Assembly (NCBI RefSeq): GCF_013387455.1
Contig: NZ_VWNC01000001.1
Coordinates: forward strand, 124,001 to 188,000
DNA from: Mariprofundus sp. NF
GTDB taxonomy: Bacteria; Pseudomonadota; Zetaproteobacteria; Mariprofundales; Mariprofundaceae
DNA: 64,000 nucleotides
Reading direction: 5' to 3'
In this document: piece after piece, positions 8,093 to 17,016 of the stretch
Layout of the letters: each line of letters opens with the position of its first letter
Position numbering within the stretch: the stretch's first letter is position 1
Position numbers and translations under genes: made by a program
Notes under the pieces: generated by a model
What the model was told of the DNA's origin: nothing
Databases searched by the model: none
What the model saw: only the letters and a program-made list of their open reading frames with translations

Positions 8093-10195
8093 ATGTTTGA
8101 TGTAAAAACTACCCAGGCCGAAGTAGCTGGCCAAACAATCTCATTCGAAACAGGGCGTGTAGCCCGACAGGCCGGTGGTTCGGTTCTGGCTAAGGTTGGC
8201 GACGTTGTTGTTCACGTTGCTGCAACCGCTGCCAAGCAGCCACTGCAGGGCGTAGATTTCATGCCGCTGACTGTTCACTATCAGGAAAAAACATACGCAG
8301 CAGGCCGTTTTCTTGGCGGTTTCTTCAAGCGCGAAGGTCGTCCATCCGAGAAGGAGACTCTGACTTCACGTCTGATCGACCGTCCAATTCGCCCACTGTT
8401 CCCTAAAGGTTATTTCCACGAGACTCAGGTCATCGCGACTGTTATCTCTGCTGATGAAGCTACCAACCCGGACATCATCGCTATCAACGCTGTATCTGCT
8501 GCACTCTCGATCTCTGATGTTCCATTCGCTGAGCCTATTGCAGCTTCCCGCGTTGGCCTGATCAATGGCGAGTTCGTACTCAACCCGACTTATGAGCAGG
8601 TTGCAGAGTCTGATCTGGATCTGATTGTTGCCGGTACCCGCAGTGCAGTACTGATGATTGAGTCTGAGGCTAAAGAGCTCTCTGAAGAGCAGATGATCGA
8701 TGCGATCATCTTCGGTCAGGAAGGTTACCAGCCTGTACTCGATGCCATTGAAGAGCTGGTGAAACTTGCTGGTAAAGAGAAGCTGGTTGTAGAGCTGGCA
8801 GGCAACGCTGAAGTGAAGGACGCTGTTAATGCAGCATTCGAAGCTGATGTTCGCGAAGCTTATGCCATTGTCGATAAGTCTGCGCGTGCAGCCAAGATCG
8901 ATGCTTTCCGTGCAGCTGCACAGGAGAAACTGGCTGGTTCTGAAGAGAATCCGGGTCAGTTCTCATCTAACGATGTTAGCTCTGCGATGAAGAATCTTGA
9001 GAAGAGCGTTGTTCGTCGCTCTATCATTGCCGGCAACCCGCGTATTGATGGTCGTGCAACCGATCAGGTTCGCGCCATTGATTCACAGATCGGTATTCTG
9101 CCTCGTACCCATGGTTCTGCCCTGTTCACCCGTGGTGAAACTCAGGCGCTGGTTACCATTACACTCGGTACCGAGTCTGATATGCAGATGACTGAATCTC
9201 TGGAAGGCGTAGCTAAACAGCGTTTCATGCTGCACTACAACTTCCCGCCATACTCTGTTGGTGAAGCACGTCGCTTCGGCCCTCCGGGACGTCGTGAGAT
9301 CGGCCATGGCCGTCTTGCCCGTCGTGGTATTGAAGCTGTTCTGCCTGCAATGGATGATTTCGGTTATGCAATCCGCTCTGTATCCGAGATTACTGAATCT
9401 AACGGTTCATCTTCTATGGCCTCTGTATGTGGTACATCTCTGGCATTGATGGATGCTGGCGTACCTGTGAAAGCAGCTGTTGCCGGCGTTGCCATGGGTC
9501 TGATTCTTGAGTCTGACGGTTATGCAGTTCTGACCGATATTCTGGGTGATGAAGATCATCTCGGCGATATGGACTTTAAAGTGGCTGGTACCCGTGATGG
9601 CGTAACCACGCTGCAGCTGGATATCAAAATCGGCGGTCTGACCCGTGACATCATGAAGGAAGCACTCGGCCAGGCGCATGCCGGTCGTATTCACATCCTT
9701 GATGAGATGGCCAAATGCATCGAAGCACCACGCGGTTCTATTGCTGACCATGCACCTCGCATGATCACCATGAAGATCAAAGCGGACAAGATTCGCGAAG
9801 TGATCGGCGCTGGTGGTAAAGTGATTCGTGGTATCGTTGAAGCAACCGGTGCCAAGGTTGATCTCGAAGATGATGGAACCGTGAAGATCTTTGCAGTGAC
9901 CGGTGAAGCTGGTGAAGCGGCCAAGAAGATGATCGAAGATATTGTATCTGAGGTTGAAGTTGGCGCGATCTACACCGGTAAGGTTGTCAAACTGATGGAC
10001 TTCGGTGCATTCGTTCGTGTTGTTGGCGGTACTGATGGTCTGGTTCATATCTCACAGATTGCCAACCATCGTGTTGATAAAGTGGCAGATGAGCTCTCTG
10101 AAGGTCAGGAAGTTCGTGTGAAGGTACTGGATGTTGATCGTAATGGTCGTATCCGTCTCTCTATGAAGGCGCTTCTGGAAGAAACCGAGAGCTAA
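8093..10195 (+). CDS. pnp: Polyribonucleotide nucleotidyltransferase (PNPase)
   Basis: A phosphorolytic 3'-5' exoribonuclease and RNA-degradosome component. The 700 residues hold two RNase PH-like halves: the first has RFLGGFFKREGRPSEKE and RPIRPLFPKGY, the second FTRGETQALVTITLG and HYNFPPYSVGE. After these come a KH domain (about 556-616, with the GAGG loop in REVIGAGGKVIRGI) and an S1 domain (about 622-693, with MDFGAFVRV and DGLVHISQI). Length and domain order match PNPase of other proteobacteria. The start follows AGGAAG. Codon usage is that of a highly expressed gene. Confidence 0.99.
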   Translation: MFDVKTTQAEVAGQTISFETGRVARQAGGSVLAKVGDVVVHVAATAAKQPLQGVDFMPLTVHYQEKTYAAGRFLGGFFKREGRPSEKETLTSRLIDRPIRPLFPKGYFHETQVIATVISADEATNPDIIAINAVSAALSISDVPFAEPIAASRVGLINGEFVLNPTYEQVAESDLDLIVAGTRSAVLMIESEAKELSEEQMIDAIIFGQEGYQPVLDAIEELVKLAGKEKLVVELAGNAEVKDAVNAAFEADVREAYAIVDKSARAAKIDAFRAAAQEKLAGSEENPGQFSSNDVSSAMKNLEKSVVRRSIIAGNPRIDGRATDQVRAIDSQIGILPRTHGSALFTRGETQALVTITLGTESDMQMTESLEGVAKQRFMLHYNFPPYSVGEARRFGPPGRREIGHGRLARRGIEAVLPAMDDFGYAIRSVSEITESNGSSSMASVCGTSLALMDAGVPVKAAVAGVAMGLILESDGYAVLTDILGDEDHLGDMDFKVAGTRDGVTTLQLDIKIGGLTRDIMKEALGQAHAGRIHILDEMAKCIEAPRGSIADHAPRMITMKIKADKIREVIGAGGKVIRGIVEATGAKVDLEDDGTVKIFAVTGEAGEAAKKMIEDIVSEVEVGAIYTGKVVKLMDFGAFVRVVGGTDGLVHISQIANHRVDKVADELSEGQEVRVKVLDVDRNGRIRLSMKALLEETES

Positions 10196-10218
10196 TGAGG
10201 CTTAATTCAAGCTGTTCG

Positions 10219-10252
10219 GAAGAGGTGGGCTTTTGCCCGCCTCTTCTTGTTT
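10219..10252 (+). terminator. Rho-independent terminator after pnp
   Basis: A stem GAAGAGGTGGGC-TTTT-GCCCGCCTCTTC (one T-G pair) is followed by TTGTTT. The next gene starts only about 15 bases downstream, so its mRNA is made from read-through or from a promoter inside pnp. Confidence 0.85.
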
Positions 10253-10262
10253 GTGGGTGAAA

Positions 10263-11516
10263 ATGACTGAATCGTATTATCAAGAAACAGATCTGAGTGA
10301 CGGGCCGCTGGTGCTTACGCATGAGATGCCTGCTGCCCAGAGTGTGGCACTCGGCATCTATATCGATGTTGGCAGCCGTGATGAGTCTCTTTCAGAGGCT
10401 GGTATCACGCATGCGCTGGAGCATATGCTGTTTAAAGGCACCAGAGATATGGATGTGCATCAGTTGGCCGAGAAGCTTGATGAACTGGGCGGCAACGCCA
10501 ACGCATATACTTCCAGAGAGCGCACCTGCTTTCATCTGCATGTGCTGCATGAGAAGTGGCGCGAGGCACTCGATATCCTGATGGCTATGGTGCAGGAGCC
10601 TGCACTGCCTGCCGATGAGTGGCCGCGTGAGCGCGAAGTGATCTATGCCGAAATGGCCATGGTGGAAGATACGCCGGAAGAGTGGATCGTTGATCAGCAT
10701 GTGGAGGCACTCTTCCCTACAGCAGCCATCGGTAAACCTGTACTCGGAACTCATGACTCTCTGGCAGCGATTGGTGCAGAGGATCTGACCGGTTTTTTGA
10801 ATCGCTGGTATCGATCCCCTCGCATGCTGGTTACCGCGGCCGGTAATATTTCTCATCAGCAGCTTGTTGATGCTGTGGCAGAGGCAAGCTGGCGAAAGAG
10901 GGGTGAAGCGGTAGCCCGACAGCAGCCGGATGCTATGGCGACAGGCGTGCAGTCGCTAAAGCGTGAAGGCGGACAGGCACAGATCATTGTCTCGGTTGCA
11001 GGAATTCCTGCCAGCTCAGAAGAGCGGCCGGTGGCGTGGCTGGCCAATCAGGTGCTTGGTGGCGGTATGAGTTCACGACTGTTTCGTGAGGTGCGCGAGA
11101 AGCGTGGGCTGGCCTACAGTGTCGGTTCACACATGAATTCACTCAGTGATGTCGGAACCTGGAGTGTCACCTGTGGCTCAGAGCCTGAACGGGCTGCGCA
11201 GTGTGTATCTCTGCTCTCCTCGTTGATGGATGATTTTGCTGAAAGCATCACCCATGATGAGGTGGAGAGAGCTCGCCGGCAGCTGGAGGTTCAGCTGCGT
11301 ATGGGGCTGGATTCAGTGGAGGGGCAGATGCTCTATCTGGGTGGCAGGCTCGATGAGTCTGTGCTGATTTCTCCGTTGCAGTGGCTTGAACGAATCAGAT
11401 CGGTAGATGCTGATACCGTTGCACAGTGGTCTGCATCCCGCCTATCGGCTGAAAAGCTGTGGAGCATTGCCGCACCTGAGAAGGCACTTTCAGAAATCTG
11501 TGGTAGAATTCGCTGA
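10263..11516 (+). CDS. M16-family zinc metallopeptidase (insulinase/processing-peptidase type)
   Basis: A 417-residue member of the pitrilysin/M16 family. The inverted zinc-binding motif HALEH (HxxEH) lies near residue 48, followed by MLFKGT, and the third zinc ligand Glu lies in the helix near [11 protein letters not shown]. The C-terminal half-domain carries [17 protein letters not shown], the substrate-binding R/Y motif. There is no clear signal peptide, so it is likely cytoplasmic. ATG 10263 was chosen because the upstream in-frame codons fall inside the pnp terminator. It overlaps cysE by one base (TGATG), which implies translational coupling. The substrate is unknown. Confidence 0.92.
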   Translation: MTESYYQETDLSDGPLVLTHEMPAAQSVALGIYIDVGSRDESLSEAGITHALEHMLFKGTRDMDVHQLAEKLDELGGNANAYTSRERTCFHLHVLHEKWREALDILMAMVQEPALPADEWPREREVIYAEMAMVEDTPEEWIVDQHVEALFPTAAIGKPVLGTHDSLAAIGAEDLTGFLNRWYRSPRMLVTAAGNISHQQLVDAVAEASWRKRGEAVARQQPDAMATGVQSLKREGGQAQIIVSVAGIPASSEERPVAWLANQVLGGGMSSRLFREVREKRGLAYSVGSHMNSLSDVGTWSVTCGSEPERAAQCVSLLSSLMDDFAESITHDEVERARRQLEVQLRMGLDSVEGQMLYLGGRLDESVLISPLQWLERIRSVDADTVAQWSASRLSAEKLWSIAAPEKALSEICGRIR

Positions 11517-12256
11517 TGTTTACCGCTATCAAAGAAGATATACGCACCGCATATGACCGTGACCCGGCCGTTCGTTCGGCATGGGAGGTTCTGACCTGCT
11601 ATCCGGGGCTGCATGCGATCTGGATGTATCGTCTGGCCAATGCGCTGTGGCGTCGACGCTTGTTTTGGCTTGGGCGTTTTGTATCGCATATGGCCCGTTT
11701 CTTTACCGGCATTGAGATTCATCCTGGAGCAACCATAGGTCGGCGTTTCTTTATCGATCATGGCATGGGCATTGTGGTCGGTGAAACTACCGAGATCGGG
11801 GATGATGTGACGCTCTATCACGGTGTTACCCTCGGCGGTACAACCTGGGAGAAGACCAAACGTCATCCCACGCTTCACAACGGTGTGATTGTCGGTGCAG
11901 GTGCGAAGGTGCTGGGTGCGATTACCATCGGACAGCAGTCACGCATTGGTGCCAACTCGGTGGTGTTCCGTGATGTGCCTGAGCACTCAACGGTTGTAGG
12001 TATTCCCGGCACAGTGGTGGCAACAACCGAATCACTGATTGAAGATGGTAAAATTAATCTTGATCATCATCTGCTTGCTAACCCGGTATCTGAAGCGCTC
12101 GGCCATGTGCTGAAAATGATTGAGGACGTGAATGCGCGCATTGATACCTTCCATCCCGATGCCAAAGGCAGAGAAGCAAAAGAATCCGATGATCTTGATA
12201 AGGATCGCCTGAGTGAGCAGGAGAAGCTGGAGCGCTTTCTTGGTGGCGGCATCTAG
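11516..12256 (+). CDS. cysE: Serine O-acetyltransferase
   Basis: CysE makes O-acetylserine from serine and acetyl-CoA, the first step of cysteine synthesis. The 246-residue protein begins with the short helical N-domain ([18 protein letters not shown]) typical of the shorter bacterial form. It continues with a left-handed beta-helix of hexapeptide repeats including [29 protein letters not shown], and [16 protein letters not shown]. The C-terminal tail after residue 170 is longer and more charged than in many homologues. Its position just before iscR-iscS fits a shared role: it supplies the cysteine that the desulfurase consumes. Confidence 0.96.
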   Translation: MFTAIKEDIRTAYDRDPAVRSAWEVLTCYPGLHAIWMYRLANALWRRRLFWLGRFVSHMARFFTGIEIHPGATIGRRFFIDHGMGIVVGETTEIGDDVTLYHGVTLGGTTWEKTKRHPTLHNGVIVGAGAKVLGAITIGQQSRIGANSVVFRDVPEHSTVVGIPGTVVATTESLIEDGKINLDHHLLANPVSEALGHVLKMIEDVNARIDTFHPDAKGREAKESDDLDKDRLSEQEKLERFLGGGI

Positions 12257-12326
12257 GGATTCGTCGGGCTCCTCCCTTATTCGATTTACAGGCCATGCAT
12301 TATTTATTGATCTTAATTCAACCTTA

Positions 12327-12351
12327 ATACTTGACTAAAAGAGTCGGCTTT
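12327..12351 (+). promoter_or_regulatory. Probable IscR type 1 site overlapping the iscR promoter
   Basis: ATACTTGACTAAAAGAGTCG (12327-12346) followed by GCTTT fits the known type 1 IscR motif (ATASYYGACTRWWWYAGTCRRSTAT) with about two mismatches, including both GACT/AGTC half-sites. It overlaps a -35-like TTGACT (12331-12336); TAATAT at 12353-12358 can serve as -10. Binding of [2Fe-2S]-IscR here would repress the isc genes, the classical autoregulation. The match is visible; binding is inferred. Confidence 0.75.
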
Positions 12352-12396
12352 ATAATATCCGACCTTTTTACAGGGTTATTGTATCAGGAGGTTGAT

Positions 12397-12894
12397 ATGC
12401 GATTAACAAGTAAAGGGCGTTATGCTGTCTCTGCGATGGTAGATCTGAATAAGCAGCAGACTGAAGGTCCGGTGACACTGGCGGCCATCTCTGAACGCCA
12501 GTTTATTTCACTCTCATACCTGGAGCAGCTGTTTCGTCGTCTGCGTGAATCGGGTCTTGTTCGTTCTGTGCGGGGTCCCGGTGGCGGTTATCTTCTGGCC
12601 AAGGAGTCTGTCGATATCTCAGTTGCCGATATTATTCGTGCAGTGAATGAACCGGTACGCACCACCATGTGTGAGAATGGCGTACGCGGTTGTCATCGCG
12701 GCAACCGTTGTGATACCCATCAGTTGTGGGAGTCGCTCGGTCAGCATATCTACCGTTTCCTTGATGCGGTAAGTCTTGATCAGGTCTGCAATGAGGATGT
12801 GTTCCTTAATAATGTGGAACTGGGTGACGTTCAAAACTATATTATGCAACCTGAAGTTCACGAAGCGAAGGTGAATATTGCATCGATATCTTGA
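12397..12894 (+). CDS. iscR: Iron-sulfur cluster regulator IscR (Rrf2 family)
   Basis: IscR senses Fe-S status by holding a [2Fe-2S] cluster and represses isc genes when loaded. The start MRLTSKGRYAVSAM at 12397 is canonical and follows an AGGAGG site; the open frame upstream is not used. Winged-helix residues ISLSYLEQLFRRLR and SVRGPGGGYLLA are conserved. Cluster ligands are C92, C99 and C105 with H108; the first spacing is six residues, one more than in E. coli. The gene overlaps the desulfurase gene by 17 bp and has its own likely binding site upstream. Confidence 0.96.
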   Translation: MRLTSKGRYAVSAMVDLNKQQTEGPVTLAAISERQFISLSYLEQLFRRLRESGLVRSVRGPGGGYLLAKESVDISVADIIRAVNEPVRTTMCENGVRGCHRGNRCDTHQLWESLGQHIYRFLDAVSLDQVCNEDVFLNNVELGDVQNYIMQPEVHEAKVNIASIS

Positions 12895-14014
12895 CTGTAA
12901 CGCCACATATCCACAGCTAAAAGAGAGCCTTGAGGCCATGACCGAAGCGGCCATGGCAGCACCGGGCAACCCCTCCAGCCTGCACTGGGCAGGCAGGGCT
13001 GCGCGCCGTATTGTGGATGATGCCAGAGACCGGTTGGCCGCTTTTGTCGGTACAGAAGCCGGTAGCATTGTCTATACATCCGGCGGTACAGAGGCGAATA
13101 ACATCGCTATCCATAGTGTCCTCTCCACCAGTAAACCGGGCCGGATTATTACGACAGCTATTGAGCATCCTGCGGTTCTCAAGCCGCTGGAGTCATTTGT
13201 TGCCGGTCATCCCGAATGGGAACTGGTGAAAGTGCGTCCTGATGTAACTGGTGTGGTCAGCGTTGAGAGTTTGAAAGCGGTGATCAATGACGAGACCCGG
13301 CTGCTCTGTCTGATGTATGCCAATAACGAGAGTGGCGCGCTTCAGCAGGTTGAAGAGGTTGCTGCGATATGCCGGGAAAAGACTGTTCCGATGCTGGTGG
13401 ATGCAGTGCAGATGCTGGGTAAGAAACCGTTACGATTTAATGATCTTGGTATTGACTTTATGAGTCTCTCCGCGCACAAAATCGGTGGCCCCAAAGGTAT
13501 TGGTGCACTGCTGGTGCGCAGAGGTGTCAAACTCAGCGAGCTGACCCCCGGTGGCGGGCAGGAACGTGGCCGCCGATCAGGCACTGAGAATGTGCCGGGC
13601 ATTGCCGGTTTTTCTGCGGCATTGGGCAAAGTGGATTTCAGTGGCTGTGAAGCGGTGCGCGATCTCTTTGAATCGGAGTTGCAGAAACGTATGCCGAGGG
13701 CCGAAGTGGTTGCAGCTACAGCGCCGCGTACAGCCAACACCTCTCTGGTAATACTGCCGGGTCTTGATGGTGAAACACTGTTGATGCAGCTGGATCTGGC
13801 CGGTTTTGCCGTGGCTTCCGGTTCTGCCTGTTCGTCAGGCAAACGTGAACCTTCGCATGTGCTGCTGGCGATGGGGGCTTCCGAGTTAAAGGCGAGAAGT
13901 TCACTGCGCGTCAGTTTTGGCCCTGACAATGGCAGTGATGACGCAATCGCGCTGGTTGAAGCGCTGGTAACAGCCGATCAACGACTTAAAAAAATGGCAG
14001 GTATGGCAGCATGA
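12878..14014 (+). CDS. iscS: Cysteine desulfurase (IscS/NifS family)
   Basis: A PLP enzyme that takes sulfur from cysteine for Fe-S clusters and thiolated cofactors. PLP-binding lysine K201 lies in LSAHKIGGPKG, and the persulfide cysteine C318 in ASGSACSSGKREPSHVL, as in the IscS/NifS group. The TTG start at 12878 gives MHRYLDCNAT, which matches the usual YLDxNATTP beginning (one threonine-proline pair reads YP here). It overlaps iscR by 17 bp and iscA by four bases, so the three are one operon. No iscU scaffold gene follows, which is unusual. Confidence 0.95.
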   Translation: MHRYLDCNATYPQLKESLEAMTEAAMAAPGNPSSLHWAGRAARRIVDDARDRLAAFVGTEAGSIVYTSGGTEANNIAIHSVLSTSKPGRIITTAIEHPAVLKPLESFVAGHPEWELVKVRPDVTGVVSVESLKAVINDETRLLCLMYANNESGALQQVEEVAAICREKTVPMLVDAVQMLGKKPLRFNDLGIDFMSLSAHKIGGPKGIGALLVRRGVKLSELTPGGGQERGRRSGTENVPGIAGFSAALGKVDFSGCEAVRDLFESELQKRMPRAEVVAATAPRTANTSLVILPGLDGETLLMQLDLAGFAVASGSACSSGKREPSHVLLAMGASELKARSSLRVSFGPDNGSDDAIALVEALVTADQRLKKMAGMAA

Positions 14015-14355
14015 GTAGTAAGGCAGCAAACATGAATATTGAACTGACTGAATCGGCTGTAGCCCGGATCAGAGAGCTTGTCAGCAGTGATGGCAAACAT
14101 GGATTGCGATTGGCAGTGAAAGCGGCGGGTTGTTCCGGCCTTGAATATGTTATGGATGTGGTTGATGGCCCGGCTGCTGGTGATATTGAAAAGGCCTATG
14201 AAGGTTTTACGCTCTATGTCGATGCTGAATCCTATACCTCGGCACTTACAGGTCTGAAACTTGATTTTCAGAAAGATGCTCTCTCATCGGCATTCGTTTA
14301 TCAGAACCCGAATCAGAAAGGTGCCTGCGGATGCGGCGTCTCTTTTTCAGTCTAA
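14011..14355 (+). CDS. iscA: A-type Fe-S carrier protein (IscA/ErpA family)
   Basis: A 114-residue carrier that delivers Fe-S clusters to apo-proteins. The three conserved cysteines are present: one in KAAGCSGLEY and two in GACGCGVSFSV at the C-terminus. The start overlaps the desulfurase stop (ATGA). In-frame ATG 14032 (MNIELTESA) would give a protein closer to the usual length of about 107. IscA, ErpA and SufA cannot be separated from sequence alone; the name rests on the operon. Confidence 0.93.
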   Translation: MSSKAANMNIELTESAVARIRELVSSDGKHGLRLAVKAAGCSGLEYVMDVVDGPAAGDIEKAYEGFTLYVDAESYTSALTGLKLDFQKDALSSAFVYQNPNQKGACGCGVSFSV

Positions 14356-14425
14356 CTCACAATTCAAATTGAATTAATCCGGCAGGCCTCATAGCCTGAG
14401 TGCCTGCAAAATCAGGGGGGCACTT

Positions 14426-14959
14426 ATGTCGAATGTACTTTTATCTATCTCCGGTCACGATCGTGTGGGCATTGTACGGGATGTGGCCGAATCGATGCTG
14501 CACCTGAATGCCAATATCGAAGACTCATCCATGACTGCGCTGCGCGGTCGTTTTACGATGATGCTGATCGTAAAGCTGCCTGAAGATAGAAGTCTCGGTG
14601 AATTAAAGGCAGCCCTTGCCGAACTGGAGCAGCGCACGCGCCTGACAGTACAGTCACAGGTGATCAGTGATGAAGAGGCCTCCAGGCAAGCGATGGAGCC
14701 GGATCATGTCATTACCGTACACGGTGCGGATGCTGTAGGTATTGTGTATGCGGTTACTGATGCACTGGTGCAGTCGGGCGTCTCTATTGTGGATGTATCG
14801 ACCCAGTCACGTGAATCAGAGGGCAGCAGTGTCTACCTGATGGTGCTTGAGGTGAGTGCATCTGCGCAGAGTGAAGCAATGCTGGCGGCCATGAAAGATG
14901 TGGCGACTAAGCGGGATATCGATATTGAGATCCACGCTCTGGATGATGCCGTTCTCTAA
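14426..14959 (+). CDS. Tandem ACT-domain regulator, GcvR-like
   Basis: A 177-residue protein with two ACT domains: residues 1-75 (LLSISGHDRVGIVRDVAESM, NIEDSSMTALRGRFTMMLIV) and 92-170 (HVITVHGADAVGIVYAVTDAL, VSIVDVSTQSRE). This is the layout of GcvR, the glycine cleavage repressor partner, and of related amino-acid sensors. No DNA-binding domain is present, so it must act through a partner. A hairpin-forming stretch (GCAGGC/GCCTGC, 14383-14407) lies just before its start. The ligand is not predictable. Confidence 0.85.
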   Translation: MSNVLLSISGHDRVGIVRDVAESMLHLNANIEDSSMTALRGRFTMMLIVKLPEDRSLGELKAALAELEQRTRLTVQSQVISDEEASRQAMEPDHVITVHGADAVGIVYAVTDALVQSGVSIVDVSTQSRESEGSSVYLMVLEVSASAQSEAMLAAMKDVATKRDIDIEIHALDDAVL

Positions 14960-14975
14960 CTGACCACAGTTAGAG
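14954..14975 (+). terminator. Perfect hairpin spanning the ACT-gene stop, upstream of def
   Basis: CTCTAACTG-ACCA-CAGTTAGAG is a perfect 9-bp stem that contains the stop codon of the ACT gene and ends 15 bases before the GTG start of def. Only a broken pyrimidine stretch (CTGCTTCTATTCGTT) follows, so it is a weak terminator at best. It may instead limit translation of def. Confidence 0.4.
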
Positions 14976-14990
14976 CTGCTTCTATTCGTT

Positions 14991-15485
14991 GTGACTTTTG
15001 AAATTCTGAAAAATCCGGATGAACGGCTTCGCCGCAAGGCTGAGATTGTTGAATCCTTTGGTGATGAACTTACGCAGTTGTTTGAAAAGCTGGAGGCCAC
15101 CATGCGTGCAGGCCCCGGTGGTGTCGGCATTGCGGCACCGCAGGTGGGTGAAAACCTCAGGCTTGTCGTTGTCGATTGCAGTCAAAGTATGCGCCCATGC
15201 AAAAACCATGGCCTGCTCTATCTGGCCAACCCACAGATTGAATCCAGAGAGGGTGAATCACTGGGGCGCGAAGGCTGCCTCTCTGTTCCCGACTGGGTTG
15301 GCATGGTGCCGAGGGCAAAAAATATCATGCTCAGTTACAATGATCTGCACGGCAATCGGCAAAACCTTGAGGCGACCGGTTTTGAAGCTCGGGTGATCCA
15401 GCATGAGATTGATCACCTTGATGGTGTGCTGTTCATTGATCGCATTGTCTCAAGCAAAGGCCTGGTCAGACGTCTTCCTTCTTAA
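14991..15485 (+). CDS. def: Peptide deformylase
   Basis: An Fe/Zn hydrolase that removes the formyl group from nascent proteins. The three catalytic motifs are complete: GVGIAAPQVG (GxGxAAxQ), EGCLSVP (EGCxS, metal-binding Cys) and QHEIDHLDG (HExxH). Length is 164 residues, typical of type 1 enzymes. The start is GTG at 14991 with no good ribosome-binding site, and a hairpin sits just upstream, which suggests low or regulated initiation. Unlike the common def-fmt pairing, no fmt gene follows. Confidence 0.97.
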   Translation: MTFEILKNPDERLRRKAEIVESFGDELTQLFEKLEATMRAGPGGVGIAAPQVGENLRLVVVDCSQSMRPCKNHGLLYLANPQIESREGESLGREGCLSVPDWVGMVPRAKNIMLSYNDLHGNRQNLEATGFEARVIQHEIDHLDGVLFIDRIVSSKGLVRRLPS

Positions 15486-15531
15486 TTTCATAAGCAGCTT
15501 GCGGATTGAATATTATCTGCTTTACTAAGGT

Positions 15532-15559
15532 AAATCGCTCTGCTCGGCAGAGCGATTTT
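15532..15559 (+). terminator. Terminator after def
   Basis: A perfect 12-bp stem, AAATCGCTCTGC-TCG-GCAGAGCGATTT, ends in a short T-run. The A-tract before it would let it work in both directions. Confidence 0.8.
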
Positions 15560-15582
15560 CTAATGAATTAGGAGGGAGATAA

Positions 15583-15978
15583 ATGAAAGTCAGCATGAAA
15601 ATAGCGGCTATTGCTCTTGGGTTGGGGCTCTTGGCAGGGTGCGCATCAAGTGGTAACGAAGCTCTTAGAGATGAAACAAAGCAAACTGTTTCAAATAAAA
15701 TAATTGAAGGAACCACCACGGCGGCAGAGGTTCAGGCACAATATGGAGCAGCTACCAGCACAAGCTTTACAGGTGATGGTCTGGAGATTTGGACATATGA
15801 GTTTGAAAACACAAGTGCTGATGCCATAAGCTATGTGCCAATTGTTGGTTCTTTTGGTGGTACAGCAAGTGGAACGAAAAAACAGCTGACTATTTTGTTT
15901 AATGAAAGTCAGGTTGTAAAACGGGTTAAGTTAACAGAAGCAGCAGTGAAACATAAAACTGGATTGTTTAATAACTGA
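15583..15978 (+). CDS. Small lipoprotein, SmpA/BamE-like
   Basis: A 131-residue protein with a lipoprotein signal peptide: MKVSMK, a hydrophobic core, and lipobox LAGC, giving a lipidated Cys near residue 20. The mature part has the SmpA/OmlA pattern: an helix start (EGTTTAAEVQAQYGAATSTS), then strands with WTYEF and a final QLTILFNESQVVKRVKL. BamE proteins assist beta-barrel assembly, but many lipoproteins share this fold, so the role is unproven. A strong AGGAGGGA site precedes the ATG. The gene stands alone between two terminators and is more A+T-rich than its neighbours. Confidence 0.8.
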   Translation: MKVSMKIAAIALGLGLLAGCASSGNEALRDETKQTVSNKIIEGTTTAAEVQAQYGAATSTSFTGDGLEIWTYEFENTSADAISYVPIVGSFGGTASGTKKQLTILFNESQVVKRVKLTEAAVKHKTGLFNN

Positions 15979-16024
15979 TCGTTTGATTTAATTGATACAT
16001 GGCAGTTTTGTCATGGTACGCTGC

Positions 16025-16065
16025 AACCATCCTAGATTACATATCTAATCTAGGATGGTTTTTTT
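16025..16065 (+). terminator. Terminator after the lipoprotein gene
   Basis: A perfect 15-bp stem: AACCATCCTAGATTA, a 6-base loop, TAATCTAGGATGGTT, then a T-run. It isolates the lipoprotein gene from mutM. Confidence 0.9.
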
Positions 16066-16106
16066 GTATGGAATAATATTTATGAGCTATTTAATCAGAA
16101 GTAGAT

Positions 16107-16922
16107 ATGCCTGAACTCCCTGAAGTTGAAACAGTCCGAACCGGACTTGAACCCCTGTTAATGAATCGAACAATCAGTGCTGTAACCTGTTTTCGTCAGC
16201 AGCTTCGCTATACATTGCCTGATCTCTCTGGATTGGTTGGACAGCGCATCACAGCGGTTGCGAGAAGATCGAAGTATCTGCTATTTCAACTGGATAGTGA
16301 TCAGCTGCTGGTCTGGCATTTGGGCATGACCGGTCAGTTTCATATGTTATCAACAGCAAGTGAGAAGGGATCCCATGAACATGTGCGTATTGATCTCACT
16401 GATGGCCAGAGTCTGCGCTATCGTGATGCAAGACGCTTTGGTTATGCGGGGCTGATCCATGCAGATCAGCTGCTTTCACATCCGTGGTTTGCCAGGTTGG
16501 GGCCAGAGCCACTAAGCGTAGATTTTGATAGCAATCATCTCGCTGCCATTTGTCACGGCCGCAAGGCTCCGATCAAAACAGTCATTATGGATGCCGCCAA
16601 TGTGGTTGGTGTTGGTAACATCTATGCCGCCGAATCACTGCTTCGGGCGGGTATTCATCCTTCCAGAGCCGCAGGCAGAATCTCGAAAAAAAGATTGGCT
16701 TTGTTAACGGATTCGATCAAGCAGGTGTTGGCCGAGGCCATCGTAGCAGGTGGCAGTACGATCAGTGATTTTGTTAAAGCCGATGGCAAACCGGGTTATT
16801 TTGCGCATAGCTTTCAGGTCTATGGTCGGGAAGGGAAGGCCTGTTTGCGCTGTGATAAACAGATTAAACGAATGGTTCAAGCTGGTCGAAGCACATTTTA
16901 TTGTCCCGGCTGCCAGCATTAA
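16107..16922 (+). CDS. mutM: Formamidopyrimidine-DNA glycosylase (Fpg/MutM)
   Basis: A base-excision repair enzyme that removes 8-oxoguanine and formamidopyrimidines and nicks the strand. The N-terminus MPELPEVETV gives catalytic Pro2 and Glu3, with the conserved Lys in RRSKYLLFQL. The helix-two-turn-helix carries VGVGNIYAAESL, and the C-terminal zinc finger runs from CLRC to CPGC (about residues 246-269). The length of 271 matches the family. Nothing is missing. Confidence 0.98.
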   Translation: MPELPEVETVRTGLEPLLMNRTISAVTCFRQQLRYTLPDLSGLVGQRITAVARRSKYLLFQLDSDQLLVWHLGMTGQFHMLSTASEKGSHEHVRIDLTDGQSLRYRDARRFGYAGLIHADQLLSHPWFARLGPEPLSVDFDSNHLAAICHGRKAPIKTVIMDAANVVGVGNIYAAESLLRAGIHPSRAAGRISKKRLALLTDSIKQVLAEAIVAGGSTISDFVKADGKPGYFAHSFQVYGREGKACLRCDKQIKRMVQAGRSTFYCPGCQH

Positions 16923-17016
16923 TAGCACAAAGCTCTCCTAATCCCGTGAAAAAGATCGGCTGGGCGGTTAAGATGCGCCGACGTTATCTGAGTGATCACT
17001 CGATAAGACCGGAGGC

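Noticed and set aside
9407-10048. 213-codon frame opposite pnp
   Set aside because: It is a shadow of the highly biased pnp codons on the other strand, with no ribosome-binding site and no family resemblance.
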